64,000 bases of DNA from Planctomycetota bacterium. GTDB lineage: Bacteria; Planctomycetota; Phycisphaerae; SM23-33. Position 1 is the first letter of the stretch; the number at the start of each line of letters is the position of its first letter. The notes below the pieces were generated by a model. The model saw only the letters and a list, made by a program, of their open reading frames with translations. It was not told where the DNA came from and made no database searches. The stretch lies in the NCBI GenBank assembly GCA_009908915.1, contig JAAAOJ010000005.1, forward strand, positions 1 to 64,000, in the 5' to 3' direction. This document shows, piece after piece, positions 34,769 through 44,160 of the stretch. The translations under genes were made by a program, and so were the position numbers.

Positions 34769-35848
34769 CTACCGCTTGACGCGGGCGTTGCCGGCCCAGA
34801 TGGTCCAGACCTGCTCCTCGTCCGCGGGCTGGCCGTAGTCGGTCAGCATCGTCGTGGCCAGGGCGCCCGTGGCCCAGCCGAACTGGACCCACATCCGGGG
34901 CTCCCAGCCCTTCAGCACGCCGTAGAGCATGCCGCCGACGAAGCCGTCGCCGCCGCCGATGCGGTCGAGGACCGTGATGTCGCGCGGCTCGACGACGTGG
35001 AAGTCGCCGCCCTCGGCCATGATCGCGCCCCACAGGTGGTGGTTCACGGAGACCACGTCCCGCAGCGTGGTGGCGAAGACGCTCGCGTTGGGGAACTGCT
35101 CCTTTGCGCGGTTGATCATGCCCTTGAAGCTGTCAATCTTGGCCGCCACGTTTTTTCCGCCGGGGTCGGGACCGTCCAGGCCGAGGCACAACTGGAAGTC
35201 TTCCTCGTTGCCAATGAGGATGTCCGAGACGCTGGCGATCTCGGTGAAGATCTCGTGAAGTTCCTTCTCGCGTCCTTCCCAGAACGAGGCCCGGTGGTTC
35301 AGGTCGAAGCTGATGCGCGTGCCGTGCTTCCTGGCGGCCCGGGCGATTTCGAGACAGAACTCGCTGGATTGCGGGGACAGCGCGCCGACGAGCCCCGAAA
35401 CGTGAACAACCCGCACGCCCTCCGCGCCGAAGATGCGCTCGAGGTCGAAGTCCTTGACGTTGAGCGTTCGGCCGACCTCGCCGGCACGGTCGTTCCAGAC
35501 GCGTGGTCCGCGGCTGCCGGCGCCGCTGTCGGCCAGGTTGAACTGGTGGCGGTAGCCCCACGGGCCGCCCTGGTCGAGTTCCGGGCCCTCGAAGGCCATG
35601 CCGCGCCCCGCCAGGTCGCTCTTGATGAACCGGGCGATCGGGCTGCCCTTGACGAAGCTCGTCAGGACCTTCACGGGCAGGCCAAGGTAGGCCGATACGC
35701 TGGCGACGTTGGTCTCGGCGCTGGTCGCCTGAAGCAGGTAGTTGCCACCGCAGTGGAATGGCTGGCCGTTGGCGGGCGTGAAACGGACGCCCATGCTGGT
35801 CGGCACGACCAATGCGTATTCACAGTCGCTACGAAGTGTGATGCTCAC
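34769..35848 (-). CDS. PfkB-family sugar kinase
   Basis: 359 aa ribokinase-fold kinase, possibly a 2-keto-3-deoxygluconate kinase judged by overall likeness. The second PfkB signature reads DRIGGGDGFVGGMLYG instead of the common DTxGAGD, but it keeps the catalytic Asp. The first region, HCGGNYLLQATSAETNVASV, has the substrate-binding G-G-x-x-x-N pattern. The start is GTG with GAAAGGA 8 nt upstream. It stands between ndk and an Rrf2 regulator on the same strand, with gaps of 130-250 bp. The exact substrate is uncertain. Confidence 0.8.
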   Translation of the reverse strand: MSITLRSDCEYALVVPTSMGVRFTPANGQPFHCGGNYLLQATSAETNVASVSAYLGLPVKVLTSFVKGSPIARFIKSDLAGRGMAFEGPELDQGGPWGYRHQFNLADSGAGSRGPRVWNDRAGEVGRTLNVKDFDLERIFGAEGVRVVHVSGLVGALSPQSSEFCLEIARAARKHGTRISFDLNHRASFWEGREKELHEIFTEIASVSDILIGNEEDFQLCLGLDGPDPGGKNVAAKIDSFKGMINRAKEQFPNASVFATTLRDVVSVNHHLWGAIMAEGGDFHVVEPRDITVLDRIGGGDGFVGGMLYGVLKGWEPRMWVQFGWATGALATTMLTDYGQPADEEQVWTIWAGNARVKR

Positions 35849-35981
35849 GATACCGTCCTTTCGGTCCTCTTGGGCACGTACGGCAGGAGTACATGCCCTG
35901 TAGCTCAGCGGGTTGGCCGCGTAGTGCGCCCGTGGGACGATATCAGATCAGGCCCCGCACTTCAACGAGACGGCGCGTCGT

Positions 35982-36383
35982 TCAGATGCACTGGTCGAGG
36001 GTCATGGACTTGAGCTTGGCATCGAAGATTTCCTGCAACTCGTGCCATATTCTCTGGACCTTGCAGTCCTCGACGTTTTCGCAGCGCGGCGGGTCGAACT
36101 GGCAGAGGTTCAGGGCGGTCGGGCCTTCGATGGCCTCGACGACCTGCAGGAGGTTGATCGTCGACGGGTCGGCGGCCAGTACGTACCCGCCGTGCTTGCC
36201 GCGGACGGAGTTGACGACGTTGGCGCGACTGAGCATGGTTAGGACCTTTGAGAGATACTCGCCGGAGAGTTCCGACACCTCGCTGATCTGCGCGAGCGTG
36301 ACAGGCCCCTTCCCGTAGTGCTCGGTGAGTAGCAGCGAAGCCCGGATGCCAAGTTCAGCGGCGGGCGAAAGTCTCAACTTCAT
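35982..36383 (-). CDS. Rrf2-family transcriptional regulator
   Basis: 133 aa with an N-terminal winged helix (residues 5-70, including GEYLSKVLTMLSRANVVNSV and RGKHGGYVLA). Three cysteines, Cys94, Cys101 and Cys107, have the C-x6-C-x5-C spacing used by IscR/NsrR-type members to hold an iron-sulfur cluster. It therefore probably senses redox state, iron-sulfur status or NO. The target cannot be named; the adjacent genes are a PfkB kinase downstream and a glycosyltransferase further upstream on the same strand. Confidence 0.9.
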   Translation of the reverse strand: MKLRLSPAAELGIRASLLLTEHYGKGPVTLAQISEVSELSGEYLSKVLTMLSRANVVNSVRGKHGGYVLAADPSTINLLQVVEAIEGPTALNLCQFDPPRCENVEDCKVQRIWHELQEIFDAKLKSMTLDQCI

Positions 36384-36415
36384 GGCATCGGTCTCCGGTA
36401 CGGCTGTACGGCGTA

Positions 36416-38161
36416 CTATTCCTCGGCCACCCGGTCAAGGCTTGGCAGCAGATACTCGCGCACGACGCGTTCCCAACTCATACGGCTGGCGAGTTCACAA
36501 CCGCGGGCGATTCGCTGTTCGCCGGTCTGCGCATCACGTGGCAGGCGATCGATGACCACCTTGGCCAGTCGGCGTGCTTCGCGGTCTTCCACCGCATCAC
36601 GCTCACGGCCGCCTAATTCTAGCATCTCGCCGAGCGACTTTGGACCTTCCAGTCCGAGAAAATCGGCCTCGATGACATGCTCGTACTCGCCGGCGTCGGC
36701 GACCGCCTTGACGAATCCCATGCAGCCGCATACGTTGCTGACCACACACAGCGCCCCGAAACTCAGCGGTTCAAGCTGGCTGATGCCAAACGGCTCGTAC
36801 ACGCTCAGGCCGAACTCGAGGTCTGTGCCGCGGCGTAGATCGGCGATGCTCATGCCCTCGGGCATGCGGCGGCCGCAGCAGCGCGCGTCAAAGCCCCACT
36901 GGTTGACGAAGACGGCCCGGCTGGCTTCGTGGTCGCGGTTGAAGGCGTCGAACATGCCGCCGACAACTTCCTCACCGGCCGCGAGGTCCGGGTAGCCTGT
37001 CTCGTGGGCGAGCGGCCAGCCGTAGACGCGCTCCATCTGGAGGACGTCCGCCCGCCGCCGGGTTCCGGCGAGGGTACCGAGCATGAAGAAGATCGCCGAC
37101 TCGCCCCGGGCGGCCAGCCGCGATTCCAGTTCGTGCATGATGCGAAGGTCACGCCAGATGCCCTTGCTCAGCACCGGCCGGGCCACGTGCGTGAAGATCC
37201 ACGTCGGCTCCCATCCCAGCAGGCTGGAGGCGTATTGCTTTAGCAGCGAGCGGCTCTCGCGACGCTCCCGCGGCGTGCAACGCTCGGCCGGGATTCCGTT
37301 GTAAACCAGGTCGATATCCGTGCGGGCGACGTGCCGGTCGAGGAACTTCATCTCCGAGACAACGAAATCACCCACGGCGAAGATGTGGTCGCAGTAGCGG
37401 CTGGCCTTGACCAGCGGATGCTTGTACTCGTCGCGCGTCTGCGGGAAGACCTCTTCCAGCGTCCGGCCTTCTTCGCGGGCCTTGTTCATGACGTTGTAGA
37501 ACATCGTGTCGTGCCCGGGCTGTTTTTCGACGATCGGCCGGACCGACGCCACCTCGTGCGCGTAGAATACCGTCCGCACGTTCGGCGCTCCGTCGAGGCA
37601 TGCCTTCAGGGCCGTCGGCATGCCCATGTACTCGTGGGCCAGCAGTACCACCGGCTCGCCTCGCCCGTCGACGCCGATGGCCTTGAGCACCTCGTAGCCC
37701 GGCTCGGCCAGGCGGACGTATTCCTCGTACTCCCATATGTCCTGGAACTGCTCGGACGGCACGCCGAATTTCTCGAAGAGTTGGCCCTTGAAGAGGTTCA
37801 GCCGCGCCTCGTTGGCGTGGAAGACGTCGACCACGATCACCTCGACCTTGACCGTCCGGTCGCTATACGGCTCGTGAATCTGCCGCGTGCCGTAGATGAC
37901 GTGGACGTCGTAGGTCTGCTCGATCGGCGTAAACTTCTCCAGCCACTCGCGCGGCCGGATTTCGTCAAGACTGCTGTAGATGATTTTGCCGCCTTCACCG
38001 AGTCGCTCGTTGACGGGCTTGTCCGTGGCGAACAACGGGCCGAGCAGGACGGTACGGTCGACGGCCTCGTCGTAGGCCTCCGCTGTCGTCAGGCCCGCGA
38101 TCACCGTCCCGATGCCGCCGATCTTCTCCACCGCTTCGTGTGTTACATGCACAACGTTCAT
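36416..38161 (-). CDS. Glycosyltransferase, glycogen/starch-synthase-like
   Basis: 581 aa with a GT-B fold. The N-terminus NVVHVTHEAVEKIGGIGTVI has the K-x-G-G-I-G loop that binds the nucleotide-sugar pyrophosphate in glycogen-synthase-like enzymes. Late in the protein, SVYEPFGISQLEPLSFGALC supplies the E-x7-E acceptor/donor motif. The donor and product are not certain; glycogen-type polymer synthesis is the best guess. It follows the CreD-like gene by 114 bp on the same strand. Confidence 0.8.
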   Translation of the reverse strand: MNVVHVTHEAVEKIGGIGTVIAGLTTAEAYDEAVDRTVLLGPLFATDKPVNERLGEGGKIIYSSLDEIRPREWLEKFTPIEQTYDVHVIYGTRQIHEPYSDRTVKVEVIVVDVFHANEARLNLFKGQLFEKFGVPSEQFQDIWEYEEYVRLAEPGYEVLKAIGVDGRGEPVVLLAHEYMGMPTALKACLDGAPNVRTVFYAHEVASVRPIVEKQPGHDTMFYNVMNKAREEGRTLEEVFPQTRDEYKHPLVKASRYCDHIFAVGDFVVSEMKFLDRHVARTDIDLVYNGIPAERCTPRERRESRSLLKQYASSLLGWEPTWIFTHVARPVLSKGIWRDLRIMHELESRLAARGESAIFFMLGTLAGTRRRADVLQMERVYGWPLAHETGYPDLAAGEEVVGGMFDAFNRDHEASRAVFVNQWGFDARCCGRRMPEGMSIADLRRGTDLEFGLSVYEPFGISQLEPLSFGALCVVSNVCGCMGFVKAVADAGEYEHVIEADFLGLEGPKSLGEMLELGGRERDAVEDREARRLAKVVIDRLPRDAQTGEQRIARGCELASRMSWERVVREYLLPSLDRVAEE

Positions 38162-38275
38162 GGGATCTCCTTGCTGGGTAGGAATTCTACCCGCCCGCGC
38201 CGTCCCGTTCGAGACTTCTCCGCGGTGCCCGGCCGGAAATCCACCTTTGGCCGGGCTCCGCGTCGGTTTCGCCGG

Positions 38276-40090
38276 TCAGGCCTTGTCGTCTCCGCCAGCC
38301 GCGGTGGCCGGGATGGGCGGCGCGGGAGGCACGGCCGGCTCGTTGCCCCGCCGGGCGGCAAAGACGGCGGCCCAGTCCAGCCGACCCGTTGCCTGCATCA
38401 GCACGAACAGCGTGAGGATAGCCACCACCGTGATCGTCAGGCCCGTCATGCCCACCCAGAAGAACGCGTAGCAGAAGCCGACCAGATACACCAGTTGGGC
38501 TGCGCCGGCATACAGCAGTGCGAACCGAAGCCCGGCGACCAGGCGCAGGTAGCTGACGACCAGCAACACGCTGACGACCGCACTGATCCAGAACGCCAGG
38601 TGGATGGAGATGCGGTCGGCCGTGTAGGCCAGCAGGATGTGGAAGGCGAAGAAGCCCGCCGCTATGAACAGATAGTGCATCGGGTGCAGGACCACGCTCT
38701 TCTTGACCACCACGATGAACAATACGGTGAAAAAGAACAGCAGGCTGACCGGGGCGAAGAAGCTCATGCGTGCAACGATCGGGCCGGCGTTGGCACGCTG
38801 CGGCATGACCACGCCCATCGGCTGGGCGGCGATGATGTTCTCGTATGCCCACGTCGCGCGTTTGCCGCCGTCGACGTCGGTGGCCGGCTCGTTGGGACTT
38901 CGGCCACCCGTTGGGTAGTCGATGTCCTCGAAATCCGTGGTGACGGTCAATGCGAAATTCTGCAGTTCGCCGCGCGGCCCGCTGAGCGAGTCGGCCGGCG
39001 TGTACTGCCACGTGTTCTGCCCCATCGTCTTGAACGCGACGGTCACCCGTCGCTCGACATCGCGGGAGACCGGAACGGCCAGATGCCCGGACGTCTTCTG
39101 GGCGTAGGACAGGTCGACCGGCTCGCCATCGACGGCCACGGCCAGGTCGATCGGCGTGCAGTTCGGCGGCAACTCGAAGCGGAACACACCATCGGAAGCA
39201 CCGGTCCCACCGGCCGGCAGCGTGTACTCCCCCCGGAAGTCCACCGTGAAGGTGCTGTACCACAGCAGGCCCTTGTAGCGGTTCTCGTGTTCGATGTCGG
39301 CCGTGACTGTCGCGGCGGATGGGACGGCCGAGCCGGGATCGTCCCGCTTGGCGGTGTCATTCTCCGCCCAGAACGGGTGCCACTGCGCAACCACGGGCGG
39401 CCCGACGAGGCTGTAAATCTCCGCCGACAGCTCGTCGTCCAGCGACTCGGTGCGCTCGTCCATCGCCCCGCCCAGCAGCAACCAGGCGCCGGAGACAAGA
39501 AGATAGATCAGACCAATGGCAATGAATCGGTTCGTCGACATGTTCAACTCCTTCAACGGGTTCACGATATTCAGTCCCGGCAGCCACGGCAGCTTCGGCC
39601 GGGCCTCTCGCCAGCTTCGATCACGATGTTCCGCCCCCAGCCCCACGATGAGTCCGCGGAGGATAACGACCCCCAGCAGCAGGAAATTCCCCGCCGCCGC
39701 AGCCGGGAACAATTGCATCAGTTCCTCCCGGCGTACCTCCAGAACGTATCCACACGCCACGGCAGCGGCTCCGAAGGCACTCAGCACGCCCAGGATGCTG
39801 TACAGCCATCGCGGCCGAGCGAGGCAGATCGTCAGCACCAGCATCGCCGCGCCCCAGGCAACGACCAGATCGTCCGACTGGCCCGTGCCCTCCGTTTCCT
39901 CGTACAGCACGACCATCGACGTCGGCAGGACGACCAGCATCACCCATAGCAGAATCCGCCACGCCCGGCCAAATTCGCGGGGACCGGAAAGGTGCCCCAA
40001 CAGACCAAAGAACGCGAACATCTGCGCAAATGGATACGCCGCCAGGCACGCGACCGCCGAGACCAGAAGGCCTATGTCCAGAATGTCCAT
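38276..40090 (-). CDS. CreD-like inner-membrane protein with extra N-terminal membrane domain
   Basis: 604 aa. The C-terminal half matches the CreD (inner membrane protein) family: a periplasmic beta-rich domain (about residues 215-430) followed by six helices (FFAPVSLLFFFTVLFIVVV, HPMHYLFIAAGFFAFHILLA, WISAVVSVLLVVSYL and later). About 170 residues with five hydrophobic helices precede the usual start. CreD is linked to envelope stress in enterobacteria, but its biochemical role is unknown. It lies 36 bp after a winged-helix regulator and is very likely co-transcribed with it. Confidence 0.82.
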   Translation of the reverse strand: MDILDIGLLVSAVACLAAYPFAQMFAFFGLLGHLSGPREFGRAWRILLWVMLVVLPTSMVVLYEETEGTGQSDDLVVAWGAAMLVLTICLARPRWLYSILGVLSAFGAAAVACGYVLEVRREELMQLFPAAAAGNFLLLGVVILRGLIVGLGAEHRDRSWREARPKLPWLPGLNIVNPLKELNMSTNRFIAIGLIYLLVSGAWLLLGGAMDERTESLDDELSAEIYSLVGPPVVAQWHPFWAENDTAKRDDPGSAVPSAATVTADIEHENRYKGLLWYSTFTVDFRGEYTLPAGGTGASDGVFRFELPPNCTPIDLAVAVDGEPVDLSYAQKTSGHLAVPVSRDVERRVTVAFKTMGQNTWQYTPADSLSGPRGELQNFALTVTTDFEDIDYPTGGRSPNEPATDVDGGKRATWAYENIIAAQPMGVVMPQRANAGPIVARMSFFAPVSLLFFFTVLFIVVVKKSVVLHPMHYLFIAAGFFAFHILLAYTADRISIHLAFWISAVVSVLLVVSYLRLVAGLRFALLYAGAAQLVYLVGFCYAFFWVGMTGLTITVVAILTLFVLMQATGRLDWAAVFAARRGNEPAVPPAPPIPATAAGGDDKA

Positions 40091-40126
40091 ATCACGCTCT
40101 CCGTCTCGCCCCGCCGCAGGGGCCGG

Positions 40127-40432
40127 TCAGGGATTCGCTGTGTCGATAATGTTTTGCAGGGCTTGGAGGTACTGGGCCAGGGCGCGTTGACCCTTGGCGC
40201 TGATCGCGACGGTCGTGCGCGGCTTCTTGCCCTTAAAGCCCTTGCTGATCTTCACATAGCCGGCGTTTTCCAGGTGGCTCAGGTGCCTCGATAGGTTGCC
40301 GTCCGTCAGGCCGAGCTGGGCCTTGAGCTCGTTGAAGTCCAGACGTTTCACGCCGGCGAGGCTGGCCATGATAGCCAGTCGCGTCTTCTGGTGAATGACG
40401 TCGTCAATCTCGTTGTGCGCTTGTCGAGCCAC
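40127..40432 (-). CDS. Winged-helix transcriptional regulator (HTH_34/MarR-like)
   Basis: 101 aa, a single DNA-binding domain. The recognition region LGLTDGNLSRHLSHLENAGY and the wing FKGKKPRTTVAISAKGQRAL match small dimeric repressors of this type. It is sandwiched between two membrane-protein genes (17 and 36 bp gaps), a common arrangement of such regulators with the membrane proteins they control. The palindrome at 41157 upstream of the operon is its probable target. Confidence 0.88.
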   Translation of the reverse strand: MARQAHNEIDDVIHQKTRLAIMASLAGVKRLDFNELKAQLGLTDGNLSRHLSHLENAGYVKISKGFKGKKPRTTVAISAKGQRALAQYLQALQNIIDTANP

Positions 40433-40449
40433 GTTGCTCCCGGTGCGAA

Positions 40450-41067
40450 CTAGCCGCCGTAACGAATCGTGACGATGATGCCGTAGATAAGATGCAGGCC
40501 GCCAAAGGTCAGGCCCAGCGACCAGTAGGGATACGTCTGGAAGCCCCCGGCGGTGACTAATCCGCCGACGACGAACGCCAGCCCCATCCAGCGCAGCTCA
40601 CGAATGGAAGACTCCCCGACCTGCCAGCACGCAATGCCATGACAGAGCATCCAGAGCGGTGGAATCAGGCCCCACTGGTTCGGCCCCAGACCGTAGTACC
40701 AGCGGCCGAAGATCACCAGTGTCACGCCAATGCCGGCCAGCCACGGCATGGCGATGGTCAGCAGGATGCGCGTCTTGATTTGCGACCAGAGAGGCATGCC
40801 GGCCTTGCGTTCCCGCAGGCGCGTCAGCAACAGAACGCCCGCCGAGGCCAGGGCAAAGATGCCCGCCCAAGCGGCGAGGGTGGTTTGTGCACACAACCGC
40901 GGCTGATCGATGTAGCGTTCGACCAGCCAGTCGTCCAGCCACAGCCCCAGCAGCGCCACTGCACCGGCCCAGATAGCAGCCAGCCCCGACTGCGTGGAGT
41001 ATCGCACCGGGCGCTCCATCAGTTCGCGTAACGCCTTGAGCTCTCGACGTGCCCTGTCACTGTCCAT
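40450..41067 (-). CDS. Multi-span membrane protein, function unknown
   Basis: 205 aa. A charged N-terminal helix (residues 1-20) is followed by about six hydrophobic segments, including AAIWAGAVALLGLWL, AAWAGIFALASAGVLLL and GIGVTLVIFG. The start is ATG 41067 with AAGGAG 7 nt upstream; the longer frame upstream would cover the presumed promoter. It is first in the run with the winged-helix regulator and the CreD-like gene. No specific family is recognised beyond its co-occurrence with such regulators. Confidence 0.75.
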   Translation of the reverse strand: MDSDRARRELKALRELMERPVRYSTQSGLAAIWAGAVALLGLWLDDWLVERYIDQPRLCAQTTLAAWAGIFALASAGVLLLTRLRERKAGMPLWSQIKTRILLTIAMPWLAGIGVTLVIFGRWYYGLGPNQWGLIPPLWMLCHGIACWQVGESSIRELRWMGLAFVVGGLVTAGGFQTYPYWSLGLTFGGLHLIYGIIVTIRYGG

Positions 41068-41156
41068 ACCATTGCTCCTTCGTGCCATCGTCGCCGTGCC
41101 CCGTCGGCCCGCCGGGACCGCTTGGGGTCCGCAGCAGAATCGCTCGGACGTGGCTT

Positions 41157-41177
41157 GTACTTTGTATTGCAAAGTAC
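41157..41177. promoter_or_regulatory. Palindromic operator GTACTTTG-N5-CAAAGTAC
   Basis: Perfect 8-bp arms 41157-41164 and 41170-41177, about 90 bp upstream of the membrane protein/regulator operon (minus strand) and 115 bp upstream of the FMN-binding gene (plus strand). A half-repeat (TACTTTG) follows at 41175. It is a probable binding site of the winged-helix regulator at 40127. Confidence 0.6.
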
Positions 41178-41292
41178 TTTGCCGTATTGCAGGCCGATTG
41201 TCAATACCATCTCTTGAAAATATTCGGCCAGCCGTCGCGCTTGGCGGGGCCTTGGCTTTGTGGTACGGTCATCGCCATCAACGGGAGACGTG

Positions 41293-41661
41293 ATGGGCAT
41301 GCAACGAATGCGGCATGCGGTGGTGCAGACGGTTCTGCTGGTGTTACTGGCGGGCAGCCAACTGGCGTGTTTCCACAGCCTCTCGGCTGTCAACGAACGC
41401 GATCTGAAAGACGTGCCGGACGGTCAGTACATCGGGCGGGCACGCGATTTGCGATATGAGTACGGCGTCGTCGTCAGTATTCGCGATGGCCAGATCACGA
41501 GCGTCGCTGCCCCGCTGGTCGCCCGTGGTCCGGCCGGTACGACGTCGCGCCAGGTGCTCAGCCGCGTCGTCGAAGCGCAGTCCACGGACGTCGACACCAT
41601 CTCCGGCGCCACGCGGGAAAGCGCCGGCCTGCTGCGGGCGATCGAAAATGCCGTGCCGTAG
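41293..41661 (+). CDS. FMN-binding domain lipoprotein
   Basis: 122 aa. A signal peptide (VVQTVLLVLLAGSQLAC) ends in a lipobox-like Cys, so it is probably anchored outside the cytoplasm. The rest is an FMN_bind domain: DGQYIGRARD, VVVSIRDGQITSVAA, and DTISGATRESAGLLRAI. The SGAT motif marks the threonine that carries covalent FMN in NqrC/RnfG-like proteins. It may pass electrons across the envelope. No partner electron-transfer genes are nearby. It could share the operator at 41157 with the divergent operon. Confidence 0.85.
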   Translation: MGMQRMRHAVVQTVLLVLLAGSQLACFHSLSAVNERDLKDVPDGQYIGRARDLRYEYGVVVSIRDGQITSVAAPLVARGPAGTTSRQVLSRVVEAQSTDVDTISGATRESAGLLRAIENAVP

Positions 41662-41822
41662 GTGAAGACATTCCCACGGAAACAGGGTGGCACCCCGATG
41701 CTCTGCCCTTGGCCCCTTGCCTCCCCGGAGAACTCGACGCCGAACGCATTTGCCAGGGCGGCCCTGGCAACCTATGATCCGCACGACGCTGATATGGATT
41801 GTTCCCAAAAGGAGTGACTGCC

Positions 41823-42017
41823 ATGGAGTGCAAGAAGGACGAGAACCTCGATATATGCACATGCACGTACGGCGGCTGCAACCGCAAGGGCCTGTGCTGT
41901 GAGTGCCTGCAGTACCACCTGAGGATGAAACAGCTTCCCGGCTGTTGCTTCCCATCCGACGCCGAGAAGACCTATGACCGCAGCTTCAAGGCCTTCGCCA
42001 GAGCCTGGAATCTCTGA
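41823..42017 (+). CDS. DUF6485 family Cys-rich small protein
   Basis: 64 aa with nine cysteines arranged C-x9-C-x-C-x4-C-x4-CC-x-C and a later CC. This probably binds zinc or a metal cluster. AAAGGAG lies before the ATG. The family is widespread in anaerobes with no known function. It ends 4 nt before the convergent PilZ gene. Confidence 0.82.
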   Translation: MECKKDENLDICTCTYGGCNRKGLCCECLQYHLRMKQLPGCCFPSDAEKTYDRSFKAFARAWNL

Positions 42018-42021
42018 ACGC

Positions 42022-42813
42022 TTACTGCCGTGTGCGGCGGCGGTGGAACTCACGGTGCCGGCTGTTTGCCTGCGTGCGGCCGAATTCTGAAACCTTCTGC
42101 GCGATGAGCTTCAGCACGTCGCGGCCTTCGGGAGTGTGCGGCAGACCCAGGAACTGGAAGGCCAGCCCCAGGCGGTTGCGAGCCGGCCCGGTGTCCTCGT
42201 CGCAGTGTCGGAACTGCGCGTCGGCGTAGACCGACTCCTCGCCCGGCCCGAAGACAATATGCACGCCGACACGGTCGCCTGGCTCAATTTCCAGCTGGTC
42301 GGCGTCGTTTATGATGGCCCGGAAGCCGCCGGCACTGATGTCGGTGACCTTGGCGGAGTAGACCGGGAACTCGCTGAACGAGCCGGTCGGCTCGGTGTCC
42401 TTGCCGCCCAGCCAGAAGCTCACGCGGACAATCTTGCCGTCCGGAACGTCCACGCGTGAAAAAGCTCGCCGCTGTACGCGCTGCATGTGCGTGGGGTAGC
42501 AGATCGCCAGGGCCGGCAGCTTCGCGCCGTCCTCCAGCGTCCAATGGCGCATCCCCACCACGCGCGCCGAGCCGAGGTACTTGTGATGCTTGAGTTTGAA
42601 GCTCAGGGCGATGCGTTCGGCCGGCACAAATTCCTGAGGTACACCGTCGCGACTGATGCCCGGCTCGACGAGAATGTGCTCCTCGTCGGCGTCAATGAAG
42701 CGGCTGTGGAGGTTCTTCCAGCCGTCGGAGTCGATCGCCAGCGTCAGGGGGATGCACTTGTCGACGGCCGCCTCGATGGCTTCGTTGATTTGCCGGATGT
42801 CCAGTTCCTGCAT
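42022..42813 (-). CDS. PilZ-domain protein (YcgR-like)
   Basis: 263 aa. Residues 1-110 look like the flagellar-brake (YcgR-N) type domain. The PilZ domain has the cyclic-di-GMP motif RRAFSRVDV near residue 115 and DISAGG near residue 157. It should therefore bind c-di-GMP and regulate motility or surface behaviour. The basic C-terminal tail is short. AAGGTG lies 10 nt upstream. There is no motility gene in the window. Confidence 0.88.
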   Translation of the reverse strand: MQELDIRQINEAIEAAVDKCIPLTLAIDSDGWKNLHSRFIDADEEHILVEPGISRDGVPQEFVPAERIALSFKLKHHKYLGSARVVGMRHWTLEDGAKLPALAICYPTHMQRVQRRAFSRVDVPDGKIVRVSFWLGGKDTEPTGSFSEFPVYSAKVTDISAGGFRAIINDADQLEIEPGDRVGVHIVFGPGEESVYADAQFRHCDEDTGPARNRLGLAFQFLGLPHTPEGRDVLKLIAQKVSEFGRTQANSRHREFHRRRTRQ

Positions 42814-42936
42814 GGTCTTACACCTTGAGATGGAAGGGCAGCGACGTCAAAACCCAAGCTTCCATACGAGGATATTGTCGTCATGTGAGGCGCTGGCTTG
42901 AGCAGCGGGGTGAGAATTTTCCGCAGGCCGGCAACG

Positions 42937-44160
42937 TCAGTTGTGCAGGTCGGCGTTCTCGGCAGCGGCCAGTTCGGCCTCCATGGCCTCGGCCTTCGGC
43001 AGCTTCGGGCCGGTGACTGCGACGTAGAGCCCGGGCAGGCCCCAGAAGACCGGCAGTAAGCGGGCGAGCATCGCCAGCGTCACGACTTCCATCGCCGTTG
43101 CGCCGCCGGCCGCCCCGGCTGTCACGAAGAACGTCACGTAGAGTTTCTCGACGAGGCCCAGGCCGCCGGGCGTGATCGGTACGGCCCCGATGATGTAAAT
43201 CAGCGGCAGGTAGACGAAGTACTGGTAGAACGGTACGTCGAGGTGCAACGAGACGCCGATCAGCGCGAAGGAGCCGATGAAAATCGCGTGGGCGCCGAGA
43301 GTCACGAGGACCGCCCGGCCCAGCACGCCCAGACGCCGGCGGTAGATCCGGGCCGCCTTGCCCGCCGCCTCGATGTGGTGCGCGATCGGCAGACGCTCGT
43401 AGTACGTCTGCAGCCGCAGTGCGCCTCGCAGACGCCGCGACAACAGAAAAGCCATCGCCACGGCCACAATGCAGGCGACCACACCGACGGTGATGGCGGG
43501 CACTGTCATGCGCTGCCAGCTCTCCAGCCCGGCCAGCAACACGATCGCCAGCATCACGCCGGCCATCATCATCAGTTCGACTAAGCCCATCACACGATCG
43601 ACGAACATGCTGACCAGCACGGCCGCCACGCGCGGCGTATGCTTGCAAACGTACCAGGCCTTGACGACGTCGCCGCCGACCGTGCCCGGCACGACCATGT
43701 TGAAAAACTGCCCCAGGAACGTCAGGCGGATGCACTCCCACGCCCGCAGGCGGACGCCCTGGATTCGCAGCAGAAACCACAGCCGAAGACCCACGATCAC
43801 GATATTCAGCGGAAAGATCGCCACCGCCAGTAGCAGCAGCGGCTTGTTGACCGTGGCGAGTGTGGCGGCCATGCCGTCGCGGACGTACTGGTCTTCCGTG
43901 CCGGCCACGGGCACGAACTCATCGGCCGCGAACAGGCGCGTCTGACGATCAAAGAGCCGGCCGTGACGGATCGCCGAGACCGGACTTTCTTCCACCATCG
44001 ACCGCTCGTCCTGCGTGCGGTCCAGCCACGTCCACGTCGAGCCGTCTTTGGCCACGACGTAGTCGTCCCAGTGTGCCTGGCCGAAGACCCACAGCAGCAA
44101 CGCCGCCGCCACCAGAAGTTTGGCAGCAAGAAGTAATCGTTTTTTCAGCTTGCCCTTCAT
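42937..44160 (-). CDS. Flippase-like integral membrane protein (lysylphosphatidylglycerol-synthase TM family)
   Basis: 407 aa, about eight membrane segments. It belongs to the UPF0104/LPG-synthase TM group, recognised by LGQFFNMVVPGTVGGDVVKAWY near residue 150 and the late VPITPGGLGLVEKLYVTFF. An unusual N-terminal insertion of about 70 hydrophilic residues follows the first helix, likely outside the membrane. Relatives serve as lipid or glycolipid transport proteins; the substrate here is unknown. Confidence 0.85.
   Translation of the reverse strand: MKGKLKKRLLLAAKLLVAAALLLWVFGQAHWDDYVVAKDGSTWTWLDRTQDERSMVEESPVSAIRHGRLFDRQTRLFAADEFVPVAGTEDQYVRDGMAATLATVNKPLLLLAVAIFPLNIVIVGLRLWFLLRIQGVRLRAWECIRLTFLGQFFNMVVPGTVGGDVVKAWYVCKHTPRVAAVLVSMFVDRVMGLVELMMMAGVMLAIVLLAGLESWQRMTVPAITVGVVACIVAVAMAFLLSRRLRGALRLQTYYERLPIAHHIEAAGKAARIYRRRLGVLGRAVLVTLGAHAIFIGSFALIGVSLHLDVPFYQYFVYLPLIYIIGAVPITPGGLGLVEKLYVTFFVTAGAAGGATAMEVVTLAMLARLLPVFWGLPGLYVAVTGPKLPKAEAMEAELAAAENADLHN

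Noticed and set aside
37331-39949. Long plus-strand frame of 872 codons opposite the glycosyltransferase and CreD-like genes
   Set aside because: It spans two clear minus-strand genes and has no motif; high-GC shadow.
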